Shown here: positions 1 through 12,245 of the stretch, piece by piece
Layout: each line of letters begins with the position of its first letter
Position numbering within the stretch: position 1 is the stretch's first letter
Assembly (NCBI RefSeq): GCF_901709675.1
Contig: NC_051106.1
Span: 4,474,001-4,538,000 of the forward strand
Length of the DNA: 64,000 bases
Reading direction: 5' to 3'
Origin: Syngnathus acus
Taxonomy: Eukaryota; Chordata; Actinopteri; Syngnathiformes; Syngnathidae
Position numbers and translations under genes: made by a program
The notes under the pieces: generated by a model
Seen by the model: the letters and a program-made list of their open reading frames with translations, nothing else
What the model was told of the DNA's origin: nothing
The model's database searches: none

Positions 1-895
1 GCCTGTCCACAAGGACAATGGAACAGCAGAGTTGCAAAAGACTGAATCAATCTGGTGCACCAGCCAACTGCTGGAGGTTCAAGGAATATTCATTCAGAAT
101 GAAAGATGTCCATGTTCGAGATTACCATGACATTGATCTCTCAGTCAACACAATTTTCACTAATAATAGGGATTTCGGATTCAGTCCGAGTCTTTAAGCC
201 AGGGGGGTGCGGAAGAGTAATGCAAAAGTGTTTTCTCTTTATAAAAAGTACACCCTGGTGAGAATTGAAGAGATAGAAAACAACACAAAGCGATAACGCT
301 AACCAGCTCTTATTTCTTGCTAATTGAGATGTCTAGACACATTCAATTGAGACTCGGGAGATAAGGAAGTGGGTGGAACTATCATGATGGAGAATAATGT
401 GCACTAATCCACTTAGCGAATGGGAATTTTCATTCTGCATCAAAATGCATTGCTTATCAATCTTGTTCCACATGCACATTTTGTTACTTTTGTCGAATGG
501 GAACAATAGCATCCTGCTAAAATCTTTTATTCGAAATATTTCCCCAAGGTTACTAAACCTTTTCTCTCACACCGCAATTGCTATTCTATGATTAAAATAT
601 TAATTCTATAACATTAAAAATAAATGAAAATCTTGGTTTTGTGTCAGCTCTGGCTTTCTTGTATCAGAAGACAAGTGTAGTTCAAGAAAATTCATGAAAA
701 CAAGTTTGAATTGTGCACTTAAAAGTGGACAAATAAATATTAAATATTTTTACATAACATGAATTGAAAGTGCAATTGACATTCTGTGTGTGGATGACAA
801 TGTTTAAGTAAGCTAAGATGAAAATGGGGCTGCATATCTTGACCCCTCCCTCTTTGTTTTGTTCTTTTCAGGGCTGATGTCACATTTTGGACGTG

Positions 896-898
<3 letters not shown>

Positions 899-954
<56 letters not shown>
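899..954. repeat. (AC)n microsatellite
   Basis: A nearly perfect AC dinucleotide run of about 28 units. It creates long histidine/threonine or cysteine/valine open frames on both strands that are not genes. Confidence 0.97.
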
Positions 955-957
<3 letters not shown>

Positions 958-3900
958 TCTGTATGTAAAGCAAGTTTGGGGATGCGCAAGCATGCCTCCG
1001 TCCGTGCTTGTTGCTTGATTGTCACACTGAGAGGTCAAAGGGTAACTAATAGTGCAACTCATAGAGGTCAGCGTCAGTGCGGCCTCCTGCCAGAGCGCTG
1101 GAACATCACCAAAACGACTGCCAAGAAAAGACAAATGAACCATCCCCTCCCGTATCTTGAGCTTTTCAGTTTCCTAACATATTGCCTCACTCAATTCCAC
1201 AGACATTATTGTGTAAAACGCAAACGCTCTGGTCAATCGAACAATAACATTCTTGTGTAAGCAGCAGGCTCTTTTTTGGAAACTTCGTAAAAGAGCTAAA
1301 AGTAGCACGGCTGTCTGCCTCTCGGAATTCCACAGTCGAATCGAGTGAATTGTGACTCGAGGCAGAATGCGAGATGGTTTTTATTTTCACCTGTCAATAA
1401 TTAGCCAACTCGCTAATGAGCCAGCTACACACTGTGTTAGCGAATTCTCTTTTCGCCACATCACAGCAGACGTTTAGCCTTTTACCTGCTCCACCATCAG
1501 CCCTTAATACACTGCCTGAGGTGCAATGATAGCAGACTGGAATGTTCTCCAAATTCTCTCCGGGTGTGTTTTTCATAAATGTGAATGACGAAAAGCACAA
1601 GACAGACGAAGTCCAACGAAGGACTGCTTGGAGGTCCATCCAGAGAAAAGCAACGTCTCATTTTCATGATTATCAAAAAGTCAAAAAGGATGTCCTTTTT
1701 TAAACAGAGACCTCAATCATACGAGGTCAGGTTGGAGATCTCCGTCACTCCTGTAGTATTTTAGTAGATAAAAATGACCCAGACTTTTGTCAGCAGTTGG
1801 GGAAAAGCAATGAAGCATCCCTCGTGAGGCTTTCTGAAAGTGCTCCAAAATAACACCATGGCTACGGGTTACACCCCGGACCTGAACTGTTTTTCCCCAT
1901 CAGGAGGGTCACTATCAGGCGGGGCCTGAGCTCAAGCCAGCACAGATGAAGGGCAGCACTTTCCTAGGCTCCATTTTCACCCCTGACGTTTCCTGTTTTG
2001 ACAGGAAGCAGGCAATGATAACACAGCCGCACAAACAAGCAGTGATTGCCTGCAAACATGCTGCATGGGGCATCTATTTTCTTTAAAGGGCCTGAAGCAG
2101 GAAGAAAACCGGCAAGATGACGGAATTCTAATTTGGATCAGCACCAGAACCGCTCCCATTTATACTGACCGATATCCTGCATGTTGGCATTTTGCTGCTT
2201 TTGAAGTTCCACATTTCTGTATGTGCAAAACGGTTTGTAAAAGTTGAAGCATATTGATTGAAAACAAAAACACAACATAGAAGTGGAACCGTCTAGAATT
2301 GAAGTGGACTGACGATGACCTCAAATCCAAACAAATGTCACGAGTGTGGTTTTTAACAAAGGCATCATAAGAACCAACTTGGAAGAGTACATACCAATTT
2401 TTTTTTTTTAAATTGTGAGTAAGCAACAATTGGAGCCAGAAAATTAAAAACAAAACAAGTCTCGGGACAAACCTATAATAAAGAAAACTTTACCTCTTTT
2501 TGGTTGAGGTAATAACAAATACGGGGCACTGAGCTACTGTGGCTCATAGACACACGCTGGCTCGGTCTTGTGCCAGTCAAAAACGGTGACGCACAAAGGA
2601 AGTCAATAAAAACAGACCACCAAAGTCACAAAAACATGAAAGCTAGCACAGCCACCACAGGGAACCAAATATTCAGCGGTGCAGACGTGGGCCGAGAAGC
2701 GATGTCACTATCCAGCAGCAAGAGGAAGGGGGCCCGTGCTTTGAAGGCCAAGGGAGGTGTGTATGTTGACAGTCTTCTGTCCGAGGCCCTTTTTTTGGAA
2801 TTTGGGCCTTTTATCTAAGGCAGGAAGAGCACTGTAGTGAAACACAACAAGGATGGAGGAACAGGGCTATTAGAGAAGCTTTGTTGATGGCCAGAGCACC
2901 TCAAACGAACAAACCACTTTGATTGCCCTCTCTGATCCCCCCGCTCGCTTTTGTTTATGAGCTAATTAAGCATTGAGCAGGGACTGCGGGAGTCTCCATC
3001 TACTATTGTACCATCGTGACTTTCAATAGCTACTGTAGGGCTTTTACAGCACCTTCCATAACTTAACGACTATCAAGATCTAGCAAGGGATCGCTAAATT
3101 GGCTTTGGATGTGTGAAAGGCTGATTGTGTGTGAGGAAACAGCGTGGTCCAGAAGGTCAAATCCAGTTCAAACGTAGTCTCCGGCGTCCATTTCTGGGGG
3201 AGTTCAAGTGTGCCTTGTATTCACCTCTCCAATGAACTCACAAAGAGTCCAAGACAAAATGCCCAGCGTGGGACGAATAGAGGCTGAGGGGGTCAGCGGA
3301 TGGTCAGAAAGTAGGAGGGGGCGAGGTCTCGCTAGACGCATGTGACAATGACCGTGTGAAAGTAGTGAACACTGTGGAATGCAGACGAGGGAGGAAAATT
3401 TCGGATAAAATTGACTCTTTGAGCAATCATACAATTTGAAGTTCAGGCCAAAGCTCAGAGGTTTGTTGTGGAACTTGCCCTGGAAACTAAGGCGCTGCTT
3501 CAAAGTCACACGAAAGTGCAAGTCGTAAAACGCTGCGTGCAAATAAAACCACACATTCAAGTTTGTCCACATAATATACTTTTACACCCCTTGGCTGTCT
3601 GAACTTGCAGTGAGAATGCCCTTTTGCAGCTTTGGCCTCTGAAGTTGCATCTGTAGAGGTCATGGAGGGAGGTGACCTGGGTCAAAATGGCTCCAAACAG
3701 TGTAGCCATGACACATTTACCACATGCACAGGTAAGCTCACCGTGCTTTGCTCTTCTTCATGGATCGTTTGATTCTTGAAAGCATTTCCGTGTTGCAAAA
3801 ACATGTTCAAAGACATACCAGCCATGATTCTGCGGGATGGGTTCATTTGGAGCAGTAAATAGCTCAACTTATTTAGATGTTTCCCAGCTAAGCATCAGCA

Positions 3901-4041
3901 CTGAACTCGTTCCAAATAGCCCGAGGTGTGGGGGCTGGCCAAAAACTGCACTCAAGTAAGATTACTGTTACTTTAGATCAGTGCTTTAAATATGTCCCGG
4001 AACTCCCCTTATTTAAGGTGGCGGGTAAAAGCAGCTCATTA

Positions 4042-4063
4042 AGTTAATAAATAAATAAATAAA
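4042..4063. repeat. (TAAA)n short tandem repeat
   Basis: About five TAAA units followed by further A/T-rich sequence. A similar AATA-rich patch lies at 4,203-4,262. Confidence 0.85.
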
Positions 4064-4133
4064 TTCGTTTATTTTATTTATTTTTTCAAACATGTGAAAA
4101 AAATAAGATTACTGTACACAAATGAAAAGACAA

Positions 4134-4136
<3 letters not shown>

Positions 4137-4165
<29 letters not shown>
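4137..4165. repeat. (AT)n microsatellite
   Basis: About 14 uninterrupted AT units in an A/T-rich neighbourhood. Confidence 0.95.
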
Positions 4166-4170
<5 letters not shown>

Positions 4171-5286
4171 AAAGAGTAGCAAGCAAGATATAACCGGAAA
4201 AGAATAAATAAATAAATAATAGATTTTAGATGAGAAATAAAATAATAATAACAATAATATAATAAATACAGAGCTACACATTTACGCAAATATATTGCCG
4301 CGTTCGTCGGACATCGCTCGGTTTATGCCGTACGCCGCAAGTTTCCACAACAAGTGCTTTTATAGGCGATGCTGTAGTCATGGTAAGCCACAAATGGTGA
4401 GGATGGAGCAGCAGATTGGGGCTCATAAACAGAGAGGTTTAAGTTTAAGTGCCTGACACACACCAAGGAGATAAAGTGGCCCAGAGCTCTCCGGTAGCGG
4501 AGAGTGACATCATAAAATAGAGCAGCAGCAACAAGATGGGAAACATAAAGGATAGATATATTAATAGGAGGCAGTTCATGGAAGGTTTATTGGGTGAGGT
4601 TCCGCCGAGAGTGTCGACTAGTTTTGGGTGGCAGCAATTCTCAAGGATTATCATTTGTTTAATGCTAAATGAATCACATTAGTTTGTTCACTGTAGTATC
4701 AAACATGGTTTTTGCTGTCTGATAATGTCCAAGACAAATTCAAAGTCAAAATCAGCAGGATCATGTCATAGACACACCATCCAGGTTTTGCAAGCCAATT
4801 GACTTTTTTTTTTTTGAGAAATAAATCGTTTGTGAAAATCCATACAGATGAGGGTGACCTTTTCAGCAAAGGAGAAATTCACTGTTTTTGCAGCAGAATA
4901 AAAATGACTTTGCTGTCATTTTGTGGAATGCATTGCTATGCTATTTCCTCTCAAATGTCAGCATGCAAATTGCAAAGCAATAGAAATCAAATCACACGAG
5001 TAGTGAAACAAAACAGCAGAGTGGGGCACGTTCTTCCTGCACTCTATATGTAGAAGCTTACAAATAAGGCCTTCATAAATATTTTCTTCCACCAAATAGG
5101 TTACAGGTTCATAATGGATTTGACCCTTAAACATTCTGGATACATTCAACTTGTCTTGTTTGTATGTAGATGGATTGGTATTCCTTAACGGTTGTTCTGG
5201 TTGTCCCAAAAAAAATGTAAATATAAAATGTATTCAATATTCATGGTCAGAAGCATTAAGGTCAATCCAGACCAGATACAAACAGC

Positions 5287-5287
<1 letters not shown>

Positions 5288-5324
<37 letters not shown>
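5288..5324. repeat. (ATA)n microsatellite
   Basis: A trinucleotide run of about 12 units, ending in AAATAA. Confidence 0.95.
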
Positions 5325-5326
<2 letters not shown>

Positions 5327-6195
5327 CCTCAGATTTATTTAGACATTTTTAGAAAGCATTTTAAAACTCTACATTTTAGCCTGTAAATGATGACCCAGCT
5401 CTGTGTCTCCTTATTCTTTCATGATACTTGTGAAAGCTTGGTCTTACAACAGATAATGATATAAATGAGTCACTCTAAACAGTTCATGCAATGTCTAATG
5501 TCAATTTTCCCCTGAAGCTATAAGCACACTACGGTATCAGAGAGCAAATGATTCCCATTCCCATTAAGCAGACCCCCGTAAGCCCCATGTGCTGGGGATG
5601 AGGATATAACAATGACTGCAATAATGCAATCATAAATTGGTTGGCAGTTAAGCTGAGAAAGATGGATGACATCTTAGGCAGACTGGAAAGGATGATGGGA
5701 AAATGTGCTTGGTCTCTTTCTCTTTCCTCAGGTACTTACACGTACGTTCGCACGCCATCAATACGCACACTCATCTTCACTCACAGAGGAGGACAGTCAA
5801 GCATGAAATGAACATGAGCGGCGTGAACTTTGACTGGCATTTTCACACCATGCCAGGATTTATGGAGCCCTGTTTATGTCGCTGAAAAGAATATCTAGAC
5901 TAATTTTGCTCAAAAATATATTATATTCCCAATTATCTACTGTAGTACATCAAAAGTGAAACAATGTCCTCCACCATAATTCACACGTGTCATGTCATCA
6001 TCATTGACCACAAATGCTTTGGATGTGATTAAAGAATGACATCAGTAAGTTGGAAATGAATTCCGGATCCCAGTCAACCAGAGCAAAAGAGGCCCTCAAT
6101 ACGGAACCAGAACATGCCAACTCATGTGTCCTGGATGACGGAACCAGCTATTCCCCACCAGAACATCCCCTCATTATAAAAACTAAAAAAATATA

Positions 6196-6290
6196 TATAA
6201 ATTAATTTATTTGTGTATTTATTTATTCTTTTATGTATTTATTTATGTATTTATTTATTTGTTATTATTGTTATTAATTTTTTTCTTTAT
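6196..6290. repeat. Degenerate (ATTT)n tract
   Basis: TTTATTTAT-like units repeat imperfectly over roughly 90 bases. There is no coding potential. Confidence 0.8.
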
Positions 6291-9200
6291 CACTTCGTGA
6301 ACAAATGATGAGCAAATATAGAACATGCATCCTTTTGCAGCTCCAAAGCAAAATAAAAAAAAAAAGGAATTCCTTCTGTATTTTGTTGGGTCTAAAAGGA
6401 CTTGGTTTTTTTTCTTTGTCGCTCATTTTGTTTATTGCCCTATTTGTGCTGCAGGGTGGCATTGGCACAGAAAGTGCCCATTGTGGTGTACACTAGCAAG
6501 CTCCTTAAACGACTTTGGATGTGTGATGTGCAAGCAATTCAAAACAATTGACAGAATAAATTAGCTTTTACCAATCCCTAGTGTGTGTTAAATTTGCTAC
6601 TGGATTAATTCTGTTCTGCCATTGGAATATATCTGCATTCTTCTGCTTTCAGATTTATTGATTTAAAAAAAAGAACCGTTGCTACTGTCTCTAAAACGCC
6701 AGAGGACACCAAACAATGCATGGCAACCCTCCGAAGTGGTGAGCAAGAGCTCCCATTCACATCTGCCAAAGACAAAAACAAACATCGCAATTTCAAGGGC
6801 ACGTTAGGCATCATACGCCCGATCGACTATTTGCCTTGAGCGAGGGAACCACGCCCGGAAAGCCCAGTTTGCCGTCTGCATATCCATCTTGTCAGGCGTA
6901 AACAAAACTGGCGTTCTCTTTCAACGCTTCACTATTCGCCGGGTGATTTGTCAGCTACCACAAGGCCTGCTTTCAATGCAGTACGTTTTATGGAGCCAGC
7001 AAGAGATTACCTCCTGCACCGTGCTCCTTCAGTGTATATGAAGCACCATGAAAATTTATCACAACGATGTTTCTTCAATACCCAGAATCAGACTAAATAA
7101 TGGACTGTCCTCCTTCATTGTACACATCCCACTTGACTTATGGAGCTGAGCTGAAAAAGCAAACAAATCGGCAAACAAATCGTTGCATTCACCCAATATG
7201 TAAAAGTCATCCTGATGAATTCACTTGTTGCACTTCTTGTCGTGTTTGTGCACTTTCCTCGCTTTGGGCTTTTGTTGTATTCACGCATCGACACTGTAAC
7301 GTATCACCTTGTCAGCCCAGACCGCCATTGGCGCCATTGTTTGGGTCCAGTCTGGCTCTTTTGTTACGCATGATCCTGCACCCAACACCAGCAAACACAA
7401 GCGTTATTATGCAGGGCTTGCCTTCCCCTAGCACGTAAGCAATGACAAAAAGGTCAAATATACACTGCAATGTCCATGTTAGTTGGTGTTTATATAAAAC
7501 CACTGTTGTCAAACAACACATGCAGGCTATTTTTTTTACAGATTTAATGACTTTCCAGAGGATGGACTATCTATTTTCTAAGATAACAGAGACACCAGAT
7601 CGAGTAGATGGCGCTGTAATGTGTAAGATCTGTCGTCTTGTTTATTAAGATTTTTTTCTTTCATCACAAAATCTTTTTTTAGGTTAATATTTAAAAATTT
7701 GCATATTCCCACTCAAGCATGAAGTTGCACGGCGTGACGGTTGCTTGGCGCCTTCCCAGCTCATTACAGGTAATGATACAGTTGCCCGATCCCAAGTCAC
7801 ACACCTTGATTGAACGGCTTGCTGAATAGCTGTAAGGATAATAGAACGGCTTAACATGTTTGTTGTCAATGAATAAATAAGGCAAGACAGCCTTGACAAT
7901 TACAGGAATGCAGCAGAGCAAAATGGTAAGAATAGCTCAGCTTACCTGCACAGGTACCACCATTTCAATTACAAAGGATTCTAATGCCGAGAAATGTGGA
8001 ATATTTAAGCATCCCCCCCCCGGAGAACCTCAACCACCTGCTTTACTCAATAAAACGGGTGTTCACTCCAGTGAGCCTTTAATTTCATGCTACTCTACCA
8101 CTGCAGAGCACAGTTAGTGAAGCCAACCATTTGACATTTTTAATGCTACATTACCTTAGGTTTGCCACCATTACCAACAAGACCTTTAAGAAAGGCCTAT
8201 TCTTATGCACACTATAAAAAACAAACATTTTAACTGACAAAAATAAAAAAATATATACACATACACTAAAGCATCCAAAAAAATGGACCGCGTGAAAATG
8301 TGGCGGGCAGCTGCAGAAAGAGTAAACAATCGAATTTGAGTGGAGAGGTAAATTGGCAGTGAGCAGCTGCGGGAGTTCACAAATACAACACGGCAGAGCA
8401 GTGGAGAGCCATGAGTGATGTCTGAGGTCTGCGCTCCACTTGACACCACATTATCACTCCACGCTCCCGCAAAGACACATGCCGTAAAACACAAGTCACA
8501 CACGAAGGGATTCGACTCATCTCTCATCTTCTCGCACACACGTCGACCCACATTCAGAACCACGGGGGCAGACCATATTCTGTTATAAATCTGCTCAAGT
8601 TTTATCACCGGAGGTGTTTTGAAAACTTTTTCTGACCCCCTACTCTTCCATCGAGCTGCCAATCACTTGGTCCTTTTGTTTGCCAACCTGGCAGCCTACA
8701 CCTGTTCCAGGCAATGAAAGTCGAAGGCAATCAAAATCTGAGGTTGCTGGACTAAGGAGAGTTGTATAACTCGCCCTCCTCCTCCTGAGAGGTGGAGAAG
8801 TCGTTTCTTTGCAACACTGCTTGTAAACACTTGTGCATGAACAACAATATAACGTCCTTGTTGGATTCTCAACCATGGCAACCAGACAGTGTTGAGTGAC
8901 AGCTATTGAAATCTGTGTATGGGAAGCGAGGCATTGATTGGGTAATTACACTCGTGAAATTACACTCGTACATTCAGGGAAGTGAAATTACAATTGTCAC
9001 ATGTGAAAATGAGACTCGGGTCATTTTTCTTTTAGCCCGTGATGAATTTGGACACATTGTGCACACATCGGCTTCTCTCTACAATTGTTACGCGCTTTCT
9101 TTGCTTGTACCCAACTCACATTCTGATTCAAATGAGTTTCCTGTGGATCAGCTCCACCTAATTCACATTTGAAAGACCTAAAGGAATTCTGCAGGAAGGT

Positions 9201-9694
9201 CTCTATTAATGAATTAGTGCGCTGGTTCAACTCGCAAGATTCAACACTGCATTTATATTCATGAAGCTCAGTTTATGAGAGGGTGTTAAACACTGCTGAC
9301 TCCATCATTGACCTGCAGTGTCTGCAACCACCAAATGTTCACGAGGCTAAAACCCTTACACAAGCACATTTTCACAAAGCAATCACTCAACATTTTGGGA
9401 AATAAACACTTGCCTTGGGGCTAATATACAAAAAACTTTTAAATATAAGTTCCTGATGTTTCTAGAGTGCTTTGTGAAAGGCATCGATAATGCCTGAGAA
9501 TGATCATAATTGCCTATAATAATAACTTAAATTATAATTATCCCACAAATGATAATTACATAACACTTAAAAAATCAATTCAGTTCATTCTCCTCTGACT
9601 TTGCACTTCAATTAATTAATTGGCTTACAGAGTATTGGATTTTTAAAAAATACACCAGAAGTGCATTAATTGAGTGCAATGATTGTGAATTTTT

Positions 9695-9780
9695 GTACAA
9701 GTGAAGCCCTTTGAGACTTGTCTGTGATTTAGGGCTATATAAATTAAATAAACTTGACTTGACTTGAATTGACTTGACTG
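9695..9780 (+). mobile_element. 3' tail of an L2-like LINE or derived SINE
   Basis: The segment contains a GCCCTTTGAGACTTG-like block, then AGGGCTATATAAAT, then a TTGAC pentamer run. A conserved 3' block followed by a short pentanucleotide tail is the usual end of teleost L2-clade LINEs and of SINEs that borrow that tail. No reverse-transcriptase frame or tRNA-like head was recognised upstream, so it is a 5'-truncated copy. The class assignment is from memory of the family and was not searched. Confidence 0.65.
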
Positions 9781-10839
9781 TGGCCGAGGAGTTTATGCCG
9801 TTCAAGCCTGGCCATGGGCATCGAATTAGTCCACGCTACAAAAAACCCTAATCATCTTTGGTGGTCACGGACACTCTCCTGAGTTTATTTTATGGGCTAG
9901 CTGAGGACAGACACACAAAAACAGGAATGAAAGCCAGAATTGGCATGTGAGGATTTTATCCGTCCAACCACAAGGTCCTCTCTGCAGAGTCTGTGATTAC
10001 TGCAAGGCGCTAATTTGCTACTTTGAAGTTGGAGTTTTACAGTATATGTCCCTGTTTTGTTTTTTTTCCCGTAATTCCTGGTGACCGTGTCCTGCCACAT
10101 TAAGCTTAGGCCACATTTAGCGAATGCGCTTCTCTCTATTGAAATTTTACCCGTAGGTTTTAATTATGCAAATACAAGAGGATGAATTTCCGTTTGATCG
10201 GGTTGGGCGGGGGGGGTGGAGGTGTCCTCAACAATTTCTGCACATTTTCAATCATCTGGTGGTGGGTTCAGTCTCAAAACAAAGATATAAAAACAATTGT
10301 AAAAACGCTCAAATTTGCATAACATTAAATGAACTCAAAGGCCCCAGTGGTTGTATTAACTGGGTCGCTCCCTGCAGGTACCCATCGAGTGGAAGCCAAT
10401 AAATAATTGGGGACACAGGCTCACAACAAAGAAGATACGTTAGTGTGGTTTTCCCCTCTGGGTCAAACTAAATTGTTTTTGCATTTAGCGCATCTACATC
10501 AGAGCTGTGTTCCAACACAGAGGAAACCTCATACTCAAATGGTCTGGAGGCCATACAATTTGCTATTCAACACGAAAGTTAAATCAGCATCTAAGGTATC
10601 AACGCCACAATAATTTAATGGAATATAACAAAGTAATATACACGTCTTTGCTCGATGTGGCTAAAACAAACTGCTTTGGTTTTAAAGAGATTCACCAGCG
10701 CATTCAGCAATCCGCCCAAGTTTGTTATGACTTGTCATGAATTATTATTTTTACATTAATTTGCCTTTATAACATACTAAAAAAAACACTCTTCCCTGAA
10801 TGTTCTGCGACACGGCACTACTTCTATATTCAAACAATA

Positions 10840-11785
10840 AGGCTACAACTGGGGGGGGGCGGTTTGTCTGGGGACCAAGCCGACTTCCTCTTCACAATAA
10901 CGGGTCAGCCAGCGGATGAAGAGGAAGGGGGGAGGCATGACTTTGGAAAACAGTCTCCATTCTAGTTTAGTCGTGACAACCGCAGACACAACACTGGCAA
11001 ATCCAGCAGGTAAAAACCTTGCAAATGTCGTCCCCCAAGTTCCCCTCGTGACCTTATTTCTGCCACGTTGGAAGCAATTTGGAGTAACCATCCAGAACTG
11101 TGTCCTCACTGTGAGGGTCAACAGGTGAGCAGCTTAAACTCACATAGACAATGGCTTCATTATACATTAAGGATCCTATGAGCGTACTCAACTTTAAGCA
11201 CCCTGCCATCACCATTGACCACCCCCGGAATTAAGGTCCAATTTAGCTATCAACAAGAGTAAATGGGGATCTTCCAGTGGTGAAGGCCACAAAGTGCTGT
11301 TGAAGGGGGCTGCACTAAAAGGGGGGGGTCAGTTCCCATGGGAGAATAGCACTCAAATGTGTCGTACCTGATACCCAAATATAGATCTGATATGCACCTT
11401 ACAGGGACCACACATGTAGATGTCTGGAACTTAAGTCCAGGTGCCCCTTGTATACCTGCCCCTTTATGAACATCAGCTGCTATGAGGGAGAACCTTGGAG
11501 GGCTGTAACCCAATCTAACTTTTGAGACTGCCTCCCAAAAATGGGACAACAAAAGACGGACCGTGCCGAGGGGCAATAGCAGCCCGTCACAACAACAGTG
11601 GTCTCGGAGCCTATATTTAACAGTGGTGGGAACTCTGCTAGCAGCCGCACAGGAACACTTTCAATGCACAGTGAAGGTCGACTGGGACATAACTTCCTCC
11701 TCGGTCTACAAAGTAAGTGGCTGGTTTAGTTCAAACCCCCCTTCTGCCCCCTTCCTTGGACCCAACAGCAAAATGAAAAGATAAG
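10840..11785. other. Unassigned block with overlapping open frames
   Basis: This stretch is richer in G+C than its surroundings. It holds open frames of about 70-108 codons on both strands (minus 11,250-11,576 and 10,843-11,121; plus 10,916-11,128 and 11,563-11,784). I recognise no domain and no convincing splice pattern linking them. It may be a decayed mobile element or conserved non-coding DNA. I do not assign a gene. Confidence 0.25.
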
Positions 11786-12245
11786 CATTGTTTGGCACAA
11801 ACAATGGCTCACTTTCAAAATCTACAATCTTTTCTGGCACCCGTGGCCCGTTTTGAAGTTAAGCGTGGCAATAAACAACTCAATAAACAAAGGTATGATT
11901 TTTATACATTTGACTTTTACAACGTGGGAGCATAGAGAACACTGCTCGCAAAAAGTTGGGAATTTAGGCAGAAATTTCAGGATGATGCAAAAACTTGAAC
12001 TTTTACAGGTGCTTAATATCTTTGAATTTGCATGTTTCGCTGCTTTTTGCACAATTTGCTGTTCTGTAAAGAGGAGCTGGATGGATAATTCAAGAATCCT
12101 ATTCAAAACACCTGTTGTGAATTTTGCCATTCAGCTTTTTGTGAGAGAGCAGTTGTGCAAAAAGTCCTGCATTCAAAGGTTTAGAGAAGGTCGAATTAAA
12201 TTCACCTATATAGGGCATTATTTTTATGAATCATGGATGACCTAC

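Larger units (their letters stand above)
1..12245. other. Long non-coding stretch, probably kif26a intron
   Basis: No exon could be supported here on either strand. Open frames are short, lack plausible splice sites, and many are read-through of microsatellites. Because a clean splice donor (AAG|GTAGGT on the minus strand) closes the kif26a candidate exon at 12,246 in phase 0, and the rest of a kinesin must follow, this stretch is most simply the next intron, with later exons beyond base 1. It is AT-rich and holds several simple repeats and one retroelement tail, listed separately. A small, badly diverged exon could have been missed. Confidence 0.5.

Noticed and set aside
740-1260. Long open frames on both strands around 740-1,260
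   Set aside because: They are created by the AC microsatellite, giving alternating Thr-His or Cys-Val, with no splice or domain support.
3204-3572. 122-codon minus-strand frame considered as a kif26a exon
   Set aside because: The residues do not match the expected kinesin-11 cysteine motif or motor region and the edges lack splice consensus.
8186-8662. 158-codon minus-strand open frame
   Set aside because: The longest frame in the left region, but it has no recognisable domain, a composition like translated A/T-rich intron, and no good donor or acceptor.
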